Part shown: positions 47,901 to 55,088 of the stretch, in pieces
Numbering within the stretch: the stretch's first letter is position 1
Layout: each line of letters opens with the position of its first letter
Source: Alligator mississippiensis
Taxonomy: Eukaryota; Chordata; Crocodylia; Alligatoridae
DNA length: 64,000 bases
NCBI RefSeq assembly: GCF_030867095.1
Contig: NC_081827.1
Location: 26,536,001-26,600,000 of the forward strand
Direction: 5' to 3'
Position numbers and translations under genes: made by a program
Notes under the pieces: model-generated
What the model was told of the DNA's origin: nothing
Database searches by the model: none
The model's input: the letters and a program-made list of their open reading frames with translations, nothing else

Positions 47901-50900
47901 GTATAAGCTCCAGTGGTTGCAAACTAGCAGAAACAATTTATTTAAATGGGGTATTCTAGTTGTTTAGCTTTTCCATAAGAGAGCTGGGACTGAAGACATT
48001 ATATGTTTCTGCACTAAGTTTTTTCTATTTGCCACTAGGGACAATGACCTACTGGTGGTGGGCATTGCAAGTCTGATTGTCTTTTGATATTTCTCAGCTG
48101 GCTCAGATCTTTACTGCAGGAAAGCAGGCAGCCTCCTTCATTATGCACCAGAATCACCAGCTCTTAGCAAAGGAAACAGCTTTAACCCCATTCAGGAGCA
48201 TGGGAGGAGAGAGTTGAGGATTAAGAAGGATGGAAAGCTGATGTAGACCAGTTTAAGCTCATAGCTAAGGTTTTAAAAACAAATGGCTGGGCACCTGCAA
48301 CAGGAGATGGGGAACCTAACAATTCCCTTGCTTATTCCCTTTCTCCCCATCCCTTTATTTTTTATATAAAACAAGCAGATTGCATTTGAGATCTATCCCA
48401 AAGAATCATCCAAGCATCTTAGTTTAGCCTGTGCACAGATGTGTGTAATGCTGGCCAGGAATCCACCATATAAAAAGTTCTTTATGTTTTCACAGCTTAG
48501 TATTTTAAATCTTTGGAATATAAACAATCCCCACAAACTGTACTGTGATGCCACATCAGCATGAGAGGCTGAGACAGCAAGATAGTCAAGGTATTCATGT
48601 GGAAAAATGACTACAGCTGAGGCAGTTGTAGAGTAGAGCTCTGTCGTCTCTGGATTTTTTACCCAGTGATTTTTTTTGTCTTGTTGGCAGATACGTTTTA
48701 CTGGCAAAATGTGCTGAAATGGTGCCAATGTGGGGTTGCTCATTAGATCCTTGGCTAAGCAATATGAAGGAAGGCCCCACAGCAATCTCTGCAAAAAAAC
48801 GCCCATCTACCTTAATGACTTTTCTCTATGGTCCTTGGCAGATGTTACATTTAAAGTGTGATTAATGTGTTAATGGACTAATACATTTGTAGCATGCCAT
48901 GTGCTCAAACAATTTATCACCTGATAAAGAGCCACAAAAAATAAATAGTGATCCATCCTCAGAAATGTTACCTATTAAATGTACATTATCTTAGCAGCTT
49001 GTTTGTATCTCATTCTAAGTTGAACACATGACATGTTACACAGAGGGTGATAGTGTTTGTTTGGTCAGGTTCTCCCGAACCCTAGGGTGGACTCGCTTCC
49101 CACCTCCTTCCTGCAAGGGAACTCCCTGTGATTGCCACTGAACTCTGCTGTGCCAGGGTGCCTCAGAAGGAGATATCATGACTCTCTGACTCCCCTCCCT
49201 TTCCCCAACCAGCCTCCAAGTCAGCTTCTTTAAGTAGCCATTTAGCTCCTCTTCCCTGTGAGAGGCAGAGGGTAGACAAACACTCAACACGACATGCTTT
49301 GCTTGGACACAACAGGAGCCTCAGAAAGGGGGAGAGAATTTACAGGGCTCTGGGTGCAAGGGTGAAGGGGTCTGGGGCTCAGGTCATGTTCTCCTCAGTT
49401 CTTCCAGTCATGGGAAAGGGCCTGGGCAGGAGCAGGTGCATCCTGCAGATCAATACCTGGCTGCACAGGTGGTGTCACCAGCAGGGATTCAGCTTCTTCA
49501 ACCATGGGATGTTCTTCCAAGAAGGATTGCTGAGATGAGATGGGATCCACCTGACAAAGAGGGAAGAGCATCTTCGCAGACAGGCTTGCTAGCCTGCAAG
49601 GAGGGCTTTAAACTAGGTTTGCTGGGGGATGGAGACCAAAGCTGTGAGGTAAGTGGGGAAGTAGGAGATCCAAAGAAAGAGCAAGCAGGAGGGAGAAACA
49701 GGGGAGGTGCTCTCATACTTCCTGAGAAATCAGGGCAATCAACTAGGTAGCTTAGGTGCCTGTACACAAATGCACGGAGCCTGGCAAACAAGCAGGAAGA
49801 ATTGGAAGTCCCTGCACAGTCACGGAGCTATGACGTGATTGGAATAACAGAGACTTGGTGGGAGCTCGCATGACTGGAGCACTGCCATGGATAGGTACAA
49901 GCTGTTCAGGAAGGACAGGCAGGGGAGAAGAGGGGAGTTGCACTTTATGTCAAACAGCCATATGATTGCTCAGAGCTCCAGTATGAAACTGGAGACAGCC
50001 CGGTTGAAAGTTTCTAGGTTAGGGTCAGAGGGGAGAGCAACAAGTGTAATGTTGTGGTGGGGGTCTGCTATAGACCACCAAACCAGGAGGATGTGGTAGA
50101 TGAGGTTTTCTTTAAACACCTAGTGGAAGTTTCCCCATTACAGGCCCTGGTTCTCATGGGGGACTTTGATCATCCTGACATCTACTGGGAGGGCAATACA
50201 GCAGTGCACAGACAATCCAGGAAGTTTCTGGAGACAACTTCCTGGTGCAAGTGCTGGAGCAGCCAACTTGGGGCTGTGCTCTTCTTGGCCTGTTGCTCAC
50301 AAAGAGGGAAGAATTGGTGGGGAATGTAGTAGTGCAGCCGTTCCCAATCTCTGGTACAGGTACCACCAGTGGTATGCAGACAACCTGTTAGTGATACGCA
50401 TGAAGAGTTTTATTATAATTACTTTATATGACAAAATTTTGCTGGTCATACTTAAGGTGGTATTGTATTAAATTGGTGGTGCGCAATCTGTCACAGAGTT
50501 TGGGAACTGCTGTAGTAGTGGGTTGCGACTTGGGCAGCAGTGACTACGAGATGATTGAGTTCAGGATCCTGAGGAAAGGAAGGGTGGAGAGCAGCGGAGT
50601 AAAGACCCTGGACTTCAGAAAAGCAGATTTTGACTCGCTCAGAGAACTCATGGGCAGGATCCCCTGGGAAGCCAGACTGAGGAGGAGAGGAGTCCAGGAG
50701 AGCTGGCTGTACTTGAAAGAAGCCGTACTGAGAGTGCAGGAACAAACCATCCCGATGCGCCGGAAGACCAGCAAGTATGGCAGAAGACCAGCTTGGCTTA
50801 GCAAGGATCTCTTCAGTAAACTAAATCACAAAAAGCACATAAGAAGTAGAAACTTGGACAAATAATTAGTGTAGAATATAAGAGCATTGCTTGGGCATGC

Positions 50901-53900
50901 AGGGATGAAGTCAGGAAGGCCAAAGATCAACTGGAGTTGCAACTAGCAAGGGACATGAAGGATAACAAGAAGGGTTTCTACAAGTATGTCGGTAGCAAGA
51001 GGAGGATCAGGGTAAGTATGGGTTCCATACTGAATGGGGTAGGCAACCTTGTGATAGAGGATGCAGAAAACGCTGCAGTGCTCAATGCCTTCTTCACCTC
51101 AGTCTTCACAGGTAAGGTCAGCTTTTAAACTACTGCACCAACAGCATACTTTAGGAAGAAGGTGAGCAGCCAACAGGGGTGAAAGAACAGGTTAGGGACT
51201 ATTTAGAAAAGCTGAACATATACAAGTCCACGGGGCTGGGTGGGATGCACCTGACAGTGCTGAGGGAGTTGGCTGATGTGATTGTAGAGCCATTGGCCAT
51301 CATCTTTAAAAACTCATGGCGATCAGGAGAGGTTCTGGATGACTGGAAAAGGGCAAGCATAGTGCCTATATTTAACAAAGGGAAGAAGGAGGATCCAGGG
51401 AACTACAGACCAGTCAACCTCACCTCAGGCCCTGGAAATTCCCTTTCCAAGGGAAAGTCATGCCTGACCAACCTGATTGCCTTCTCTGACAAGGTGATTG
51501 GCTCTGTGGATGTGAGGAGACTGGTGGATGCGGTGTACCTTGATTTTAGCAAGCCTTTTGATATGGTTTCCCACAACATTCTTGCAGGCAAGCTAAGGAA
51601 GTATGTGCTGGATGAATGGACTGTAAGGTGGATAGAAAACTGGCTGGAGAATTGGGCGGGCTCAGAGAATAGTAATCAATGGCTCGATGTCTAGTTGGGA
51701 GCCAGTATCACGTGGAGTGCCCCAGGGCTCAGTCCTGGGGCCAGTTTTGTTCAATGTCTTCATCAACTACCTGGAAGATGGCATACAGTGCACACTCAGC
51801 AACTCTGCAGATGTCACTAAATTGGGGGAGTAGTAGATATGCTGAAGGCCAGGGCTAGGATTCAGAGTGACCTAAACAAATCGGAGGATTGAGCCAACAG
51901 AAATCTCATAAGGGCCCAACAAGGACAAGTGCAAAGTCCTGCACTTAGGACAGAACAATGCCATGTACTGGTACAGGCTGGGGGGCTGACTGCCTGGGCA
52001 GCAGCTCTGCAGAAAAGGACCTGGGGGTTACAGTGGACAATAAGCTGAATATGAACCAGCAGTGTGCCCTTGTTGCCAAGAAGGCTGACGGCATACTGGG
52101 CTGCATTGGTAGGAGTGTTGCCAGCAGGTCAAGGGAAGTGATTATTTCCCTTTTTTCAGCACTGGTGAGGCCACATCTGGAGTACTGTGTTCAGTTTTGG
52201 GCCCCGCACTACAGAAAGGGACAAATTGGAGAGGGTCTAGAGGAGGGTAACAAAAATGGTAAGGAGACTGGGCAACATGACTTCTGAGGAAAGACCGAGG
52301 GAACTGGGCTTATTTAGTTTAGAGAAGAAGAGACAGAGGGGGCTTAATAGCGGCCTTCAATTACCTGAAGCGGGGTTCGAAAGAGGATGGAGCTGGACTG
52401 TTCTCAGTGGTGGCAGATGACAGGACAAGGAGCAATGGTCTCAAGTTGCAGCAAGGGAAGTTTAGGTCAGATATTAAGAAGAATTTTCTCACTAGGAGGG
52501 TAGTAAAACACTGGAACAGGTCACCCAGACAGCTGGTGGAACCTCCATCCTTGGAGGTTTTTAAGATTTGGCTAGAAAAAACCTTGCCTGGGATGATCTA
52601 GTTGGGGATGGTCCTGACTCAAGTAGGGGGTTGGACTAGGTGACCTCCCGAGATCCCTTCCAACCCTAATTTTCTATGATTTGATGATTTCTTCAGGAAA
52701 CTACAGGCAAAAGATGGGGAGAGAGGAGAAACACACATACAAAAGCATCTTATAAGGTGTCCTGGGGGAGTTCCAGTCCTGCTGTTCCTATCTCCACTCC
52801 CCTACCCTTTGCAGGAGCCTGCTCCATACAAGACTGGGGAGAGAGACAGCCTCCCCTTGCTGGCAAGTGTTGTTAGAGCTAGTTCCAAGGGTACTTTCCC
52901 CCCTGTGGATAGCTTCCCTTGTGAACATGAAGCAGGTCACACTCTGCAAGTTTTCATCAAACAACATTACCTGTTGTTTGATAGAAATGATGTCTGCCAA
53001 GGGCCTAACACAGTAAATACCAAGGATTGAATCAGTGTCTACACAACCTCCAGTCCTTTGGTACAGGGTGATGTGGGGGAAAGCCTGGCAGCTCGAAGAC
53101 ATAGTTTACCAACTCTACGTGTCCCAGGAAGAGCGGTAAATTGGGTCTCTAAATTAAGCTGTTCAAAATGTGAATGTTTTTTGTAAATCTTCCCCTGTCC
53201 CATTATCTTAAGTTTATTTTAAATGTTATGAATTGTAATGCATTGTATTTATTCATTGGGATAGTAAATCAAACCCCAGGAAACAAAACGTTAGGCTGAA
53301 AAAAGCCAAATTGTTGATTTTTTTCCTAAATATTTTCAGTTTTGTAGAACTCAAGCACAGACAACTGCTTAATTTTCCTATGAACCATGTTTAACTAGTT
53401 AAGAAAGAAGTCGCTGTATTGGATGCTTCAGAGGAATGGCATCGTGCCATGCCACACGCAGTTTTTGCAAACGCATCTCACTGTTTTGGAATCAAGCCAT
53501 GTTAGCTGTGCCACGGAGCTGGCTGCCAAATGTAAGAAAATGAAAAACAAAACAAACTTGTATTCAGTCTCAAACCAACAAGTCACACTTATGAACTAAA
53601 AATAATGGCAGTCATCTTGTGCAACTCATACACTCTTGGAAAACTGAATCAATCAGTTTTCTATCAAATGGATGGTACAGCTCAGATAGCATTACCATTA
53701 CAAAAATGAGTCTTTCAAAACACAAGAAAGTTCTTGCCGAAGTCTTAAAGTTCTGCCAACAGACGAACAGACTCTGTACAGAGCTTCCAATGCAGTAAAC
53801 TTGATTCAGTTACTTTTTCTAGAAAACGTGAGCTCAGACATTTTGTTTTCCTTCCTTAAGAACATAAATGTATGTTTTACTTTTGGGAGCAAATTCTCTG

Positions 53901-55088
53901 CCCACAGTCCAGCAACTGGCCTGATTCAGCTCTGAGGGGATAGAGAGGAAGACTGGGAAGAAACGCTCCTGACAGGCTGTGGAGGAATGGGTACCCTCTA
54001 ACTGACACTACGTCCTTAGGCTACCAATGCTTCCACAATACTGGACAGATCAAGTGACCGTAACCTTAGCTCACCACAACTGCTATTGATGTGCAGACCC
54101 ATAGCTACTGCAGACTCCCCAAGCCTTGCCTCCTTTTCTCCACACAGAGAAACCAGCCCCCAGGTTGAGGGTGTGTGTATTAATTTTACGACGTGACAGG
54201 GACACATCTCTTCAGATTAGAGTGACATTTATTTATGCAACTAACTCACTGGACCCATAATAACAGTTTTCTTAAAAAGAAGACCAACACCCCCCCCCCC
54301 AATAGAGTAAGGGCAAGATTAATAAGAAAGAGTAACTGAGTAACAACATAATTGACATGAACTTTGCTAGGTAGCAGCAGTTACATTTCTCAGTTAAACT
54401 AACTATGTCTATTATAAATTAAAGTTTCAAATTTCAAGAATAGTTTTGGAGACTGGAGAACATGGGCCTTGGTAAGCCGATTATTCCTATACTAGTTGAC
54501 AGGAAGCTGATTTATACAACTAACAATAGATTAAGAGAATCACTGTCTTTTTACTTTAATGGTTTTTCCCCTAAATATTTTACATTTTAACTCACATTAA
54601 TACTAACACAAAACAAACTTGTATTTGTAAAGGACAGATATTACAAATACAGTAAGAGCTTTTAGGGTAATGATTTGCAATTTCAAAACAGCATCTTATA
54701 GCAAAACAGCCTACAGCATGTTCCAAGATATCACTCCCCAGCTACAAAAATTATTAATAAAGAATGATGGGCTGTCTGAAAAGTTGCACTACAACATTAC
54801 TCACCTGAGATTCTTTTGTAAGGCTTGTTACTGCTTTTAGTGCCATTTTGATGTTTCTTGTCTATTGATGGAGCTATAATTCCTTTGCCGTTCAGAATCT
54901 TTTCTGGTGATGGTGGCACTGACTTAGATGTCAAACCACATTTAACCAAAGTTGGAGCAGGTATGGTGGATGAAGAGGCTGAGGAGGAGGTGATGGTGGT
55001 AGTGGTTGTAGAATTCATTTTAACATTGGCACCATCTGCCTTCACTAGGTTAGGAATTTTCTCTAGACTGACTACAGGAACAGGAACA
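17934..55088 (-). CDS. ATXN7L1: ATXN7L1, eight C-terminal coding exons
   Basis: ATXN7L1 is a paralogue of ataxin-7, the SAGA subunit that anchors the USP22 deubiquitinase module. The exons are 54805-55088, 44857-44939, 43686-43942, 40010-40202, 33129-33250, 29242-30175, 21479-21553 and 17934-17975. They join in phase to give 662 residues and a stop. In order they carry [33 protein letters not shown], the SCA7 motif [13 protein letters not shown] with C-x5-C-x2-[20 protein letters not shown], the block [18 protein letters not shown], a Ser-rich region with basic patches, and the C-terminal RTGRIRTLP. The N terminus lies outside the window. Identity to ATXN7L1 rather than ATXN7 rests on the remembered human ATXN7L1 sequence and on the RINT1-EFCAB10 neighbourhood. 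Confidence 0.95.
18504..19099. mobile_element. Foldback hAT-like element, about 0.6 kb palindrome
   Basis: The ends TGGGGATGTGCGAAGC and (reverse complement) TAGGGGTCTGTGAAGC are inverted. The flanks CTGCATAC (18496-18503) and CTGCACAT (19100-19107) are a 6/8 matched target duplication, suggesting hAT. Nearly the whole element folds back on itself about a centre near 18810. For example, TCTATGTACCTTGAGGTACC on the left mirrors GGTATCTCGAGGTACACAGA on the right. As a result both strands carry almost the same spurious frame. Confidence 0.75.
19330..19362 (+). repeat. Short GGCAT/GACAT pentanucleotide repeat
   Basis: About six tandem pentamers of the form GCATG/ACATG lie in the ATXN7L1 intron. 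Confidence 0.6.
21479..21553 (-). CDS. ATXN7L1: ATXN7L1 penultimate exon ([10 protein letters not shown]...)
   Basis: The exon is 75 nt, 25 codons, phase 0 at both ends: [20 protein letters not shown] then VHNRQ. The acceptor is GTCTTTCAG and the donor CAA|GTAAGT. Because its length is a multiple of three, skipping it would keep the frame. Confidence 0.88.
24485..24585 (+). mobile_element. MIR SINE relic
   Basis: TTTACAGATGAGGGGACTGA, followed by GTCACAGAAGAAGTCAGTGG, matches the MIR core region (acagatgaggaaactgaggc ... cagtaagtggcag). It is old and diverged. Confidence 0.65.
25171..26403. mobile_element. hAT DNA transposon, non-autonomous, 1.23 kb
   Basis: The ends are CAGGGGCGGGCAA and TTGCCCACCCCTG (inverted). 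A perfect 8-bp target duplication CTTTATAA flanks it (25163-25170 and 26404-26411). The internal sequence is GC-rich with repeated CTGCAGCxxxxGGCTGC-type modules. Frames of up to about 310 codons run on both strands, but none contains a transposase motif and the residue composition is Pro/Ala/Gly/Trp/Cys-biased. I read them as artefacts. Confidence 0.9.
26405..26444. repeat. 14-bp perfect inverted repeat beside the hAT
   Basis: TTTATAACTTAGCT (26405-26418) and AGCTAAGTTATAAA (26431-26444) form a perfect hairpin stem with a 12-nt loop. The stem includes most of the hAT target duplication. An AT/CA-rich simple repeat follows to about 26482. Confidence 0.8.
26584..26891. mobile_element. hAT (Charlie-type) MITE
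   Basis: The ends are CAGTGGTTCTCAATGTTTTT and, from the 3' side, CAGCGATTCCCAACCAGGG. The flanks TTTGAGAG and TTCTAGAG match at 6/8. The CAGTGGTTCTCAA terminus is typical of hAT-Charlie-like elements. The element is 308 bp and non-coding. Confidence 0.75.
26897..26985 (+). mobile_element. L2-like LINE 3' tail
   Basis: CTCTCCAGGGCAGGGACTGG, followed by CTTTGTTTTTGTGCGCTATACAGC and GTGCTAAATAATA, resembles the 3' end shared by L2-type elements (gagggcagggactgt ... gcctagcacagtgcctgg ... taaat). Confidence 0.55.
27515..27615 (+). mobile_element. Diverged MIR-like relic
   Basis: ATTTTCCAGACGAAGCAGAA, then GTGACTTGCTTAAGATTTCA and GAGTCTGTAATG, follows the order of MIR core words. It is strongly diverged. 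Confidence 0.4.
28029..28313. mobile_element. hAT-type MITE
   Basis: The element is 285 bp, from CAGTTCTGCTCATAGTTTTGG to GGGGTTGAGCGCTCCTG, so both ends read as CAGxxxxGCTCA-type termini. The flanks TTCTAGAA (28021-28028) and TTCTGGGA (28314-28321) match at 6/8. The body is GC-rich and non-coding. Confidence 0.65.
29242..30175 (-). CDS. ATXN7L1: ATXN7L1 large Ser-rich exon
   Basis: The exon is 934 nt (311 codons). It begins [20 protein letters not shown] and continues through a long Ser/Thr-rich region with basic clusters ([22 protein letters not shown]) that resemble nuclear localisation signals, ending SSISRQ. The acceptor is TTCATATTTAG and the donor CAG|GTAAGG. Beyond the donor the frame stays open for about 43 codons to 29110, so an intron-retaining isoform would end there. 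Confidence 0.94.
30176..33128 (-). other. ATXN7L1 intron
   Basis: Apart from the MIR relic near 31000-31145 I recognise no gene or repeat. The open frames here are short and carry no family signature. Confidence 0.5.
31000..31145 (-). mobile_element. MIR SINE relic, reverse orientation
   Basis: GGCAAGTTGCTTAGCCTCTC, then TCATTTCTCCACCTACAAAATGGGG, AAACTTCAAGAACGAGGACTG and AAAAGCACTATATATTATTG, match the reverse complement of MIR. Confidence 0.65.
33129..33250 (-). CDS. ATXN7L1: ATXN7L1 exon ([16 protein letters not shown]...)
   Basis: The exon is 122 nt and encodes [20 protein letters not shown] then [20 protein letters not shown], among the most conserved blocks of the ataxin-7 family. 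The acceptor is GTCTCTTTCAG and the donor GAA|GTAAGT. Lys is split AA|G with the next exon. Confidence 0.96.
33707..34257. mobile_element. hAT-type non-autonomous element
   Basis: The element is 551 bp. It begins CAGGGGTGTTGGATATGGCCC and ends GTTTGGTACCCCTG, an inverted pair. The flanks CTGTAGGC (33699-33706) and CTCTAGAC (34258-34265) match at 6/8. The body is rich in GCATGCTG/TGCACATG words, giving spurious frames on both strands. Confidence 0.75.
34581..35309 (-). mobile_element. Candidate solo LTR (fossil)
   Basis: On the minus strand this segment of about 730 bp runs from TGTCAGCCATC to CCACCCTGACA, so it has TG...CA ends in short inverted TGTCA/TGACA. An AATAAA-type signal lies near its 3' end. 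No internal viral gene flanks it. The target duplication is unclear, so this is only a candidate fossil LTR of unknown family. Confidence 0.33.
35444..35849. mobile_element. hAT-type MITE with perfect 8-bp duplication
   Basis: The element is 406 bp. It begins CAGGGTGCCCAAACCTTGAGCC and ends GGCCAAAAAGTTTGAGCACCACTG. The perfect flanking repeats TTCTATAT are at 35436-35443 and 35850-35857. The body is built from short GCAGGGC/CAGTGCA-type direct repeats. Non-coding. Confidence 0.88.
37195..38490 (+). mobile_element. 5'-truncated LINE, reverse-transcriptase portion
   Basis: Translated blocks in order are [11 protein letters not shown] (37255-37287), [20 protein letters not shown] and [12 protein letters not shown] (37316-37473), [16 protein letters not shown] (37585-37635), [20 protein letters not shown] (37783-37842), [18 protein letters not shown], and a tail resembling WAGHV..R.P...LYGELSEG. 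This is a reverse transcriptase of a widespread animal LINE clade (possibly RTE/RTEX-like, clade uncertain). The catalytic FADD box reads FTDA and stops or frameshifts separate the blocks, so it is dead. The endonuclease part is absent. Confidence 0.8.
39733..39964. mobile_element. pogo/Tigger-like MITE
   Basis: The element is 232 bp with ends CAGGCAACCCCTGCTTAATG and (reverse complement) CAGGCAACCCCCACTTAGCA. It is flanked by TA on both sides (39731-39732 and 39965-39966). The inverted ends and TA target fit Tc1/mariner Tigger. It lies only 46 bp from an ATXN7L1 exon. Confidence 0.85.
40010..40202 (-). CDS. ATXN7L1: ATXN7L1 exon ([10 protein letters not shown]...HHPRPLG)
   Basis: The exon is 193 nt and encodes [20 protein letters not shown], the acidic segment [20 protein letters not shown], and SSHHPRPLG. 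The acceptor is TCCTCTTAG and the donor GG|GTATGT. The AEESEKLDC...HHPRPL block is shared with ataxin-7. Confidence 0.94.
40540..42760 (-). repeat. Dispersed GC-rich repeat, copy 2, split by a CR1
   Basis: GC-rich G/A-biased sequence at about 40540-40770 and 42381-42640 flanks the CR1. It ends with the same hairpin as copy 1 (TAGATTCTATACATGG and CCACGCATAGAATCTA, about 42652-42715) and GTCGTCTTAAATTCAAAG. Orientation is opposite to the copy at 7925. The left boundary is a guess. Confidence 0.45.
40775..42380 (+). mobile_element. 5'-truncated CR1 LINE, reverse-transcriptase part
   Basis: Blocks in order are [15 protein letters not shown] (40844-40888), [20 protein letters not shown] with LFEKI (about 41000-41070), [20 protein letters not shown] (41126-41185), [20 protein letters not shown], an intact FADDTK box near 41497-41514, [32 protein letters not shown], and [12 protein letters not shown]. 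The 3' terminus is CTATGAATCTATGAG, the CR1 octamer type. Frame shifts and stops divide the coding sequence. It lacks the 5' endonuclease part. It looks fairly young. Confidence 0.93.
42755..43520 (-). mobile_element. CR1 LINE 3' fragment, reverse orientation
   Basis: Read on the minus strand it carries [20 protein letters not shown] and DLDRLDKWS (about 43311-43400), then the usual CR1 downstream words (complement of TCCAGTTTTGGGCCCAACACTTC and of TGCACTTGGGATAGAATAATC). It differs in sequence from the neighbouring forward CR1, so it is a separate and older insertion. Confidence 0.88.
43686..43942 (-). CDS. ATXN7L1: ATXN7L1 exon ([13 protein letters not shown]...)
   Basis: The exon is 257 nt. 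It supplies the His of the SCA7 motif ([20 protein letters not shown]) and [18 protein letters not shown], then a Ser/Thr/Pro-rich linker to PPNSLLP. The acceptor is CTATTTTTAG and the donor TAG|GTGAGC. The basic run RKKQF could contribute to nuclear import (inference). Confidence 0.95.
43943..44856 (-). other. ATXN7L1 intron between the two SCA7-motif exons
   Basis: This 0.9-kb intron separates the Cys exon from the His exon of the SCA7 motif. It has no recognised transposon, but holds a 28-bp echo of the upstream exon at 44353-44380. Confidence 0.6.
44353..44380 (-). repeat. Echo of the SCA7 Cys exon
   Basis: It matches 44862-44889 inside the exon at 24 of 28 positions, and all four differences are transitions. 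In the exon's frame the copy reads KKPCAESLT, where the exon reads KKPCTRSLT. The similarity stops abruptly at both ends. It could be a small old tandem copy or a conserved regulatory word. Confidence 0.5.
44857..44939 (-). CDS. ATXN7L1: ATXN7L1 exon with SCA7 zinc-motif cysteines
   Basis: The exon is 83 nt and encodes [20 protein letters not shown] then TRSLTCK. The spacing C-x10-C-x5-C, followed by x2-His from the next exon, is the SCA7 zinc-binding signature. The acceptor is CCCTCAAACAG and the donor AAG|GTATTT. Confidence 0.96.
45900..46145 (+). mobile_element. MIR SINE, well preserved
   Basis: TTTTACAGATGGGGAAACTGA, then AGCACACAATGACCTTAAGAGA and GTGAGTAAGTGGCAGAGCTAGG, are classic MIR core words in forward order. 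For an element of this age it is unusually readable. Confidence 0.85.
46529..47223. mobile_element. hAT-type non-autonomous element
   Basis: Perfect 8-bp flanking repeats GTGCCTAT lie at 46521-46528 and 47224-47231. The ends AGGAGCAGATCC and (reverse complement) AGAAACAAATCC are partly inverted. The internal sequence is C/T- and G/A-rich. Frames of up to 211 codons inside it have no domain signature. Confidence 0.78.
49290..52686 (+). mobile_element. Long CR1 LINE with endonuclease and reverse transcriptase
   Basis: Endonuclease relics are IGITETWW (about 49840), WIGTSCSGR-type text, [13 protein letters not shown] (50054-50095) and LMGDF (50155-50169). After a nested 178-bp element come [20 protein letters not shown] (50609-50670), reverse-transcriptase blocks [36 protein letters not shown] and [20 protein letters not shown], then [15 protein letters not shown], and a 3' end CTATGATTTGATGATTT. 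The FADD box is degenerate (SADV). Many stops interrupt it. The 5' limit is approximate. Confidence 0.9.
50335..50512. mobile_element. hAT MITE nested inside the CR1
   Basis: The element is 178 bp with ends CAGCCGTTCCCAATCTCTGGTACA and (reverse complement) CAGCAGTTCCCAAACTCTGTGACA. The perfect flanking 8-bp repeats TAGTAGTG are at 50327-50334 and 50513-50520. The CR1 endonuclease region continues on either side, so it inserted after the CR1 did. Confidence 0.93.
52687..54804 (-). other. ATXN7L1 intron, nothing recognised
   Basis: This is intronic sequence between the long CR1 and the exon at 54805. It has a C-run near 54291. No confident repeat or gene. Confidence 0.5.
54805..55088 (-). CDS. 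ATXN7L1: ATXN7L1 exon ([10 protein letters not shown]...KRIS)
   Basis: The exon is 284 nt and encodes [20 protein letters not shown], a Thr/Ser-rich linker ([16 protein letters not shown]), [15 protein letters not shown] and [19 protein letters not shown]. The acceptor is GGTTTTGCAG and the donor CAG|GTGAGT. It enters in phase 2 (T completes a codon) and leaves one nucleotide for Glu. Confidence 0.95.
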
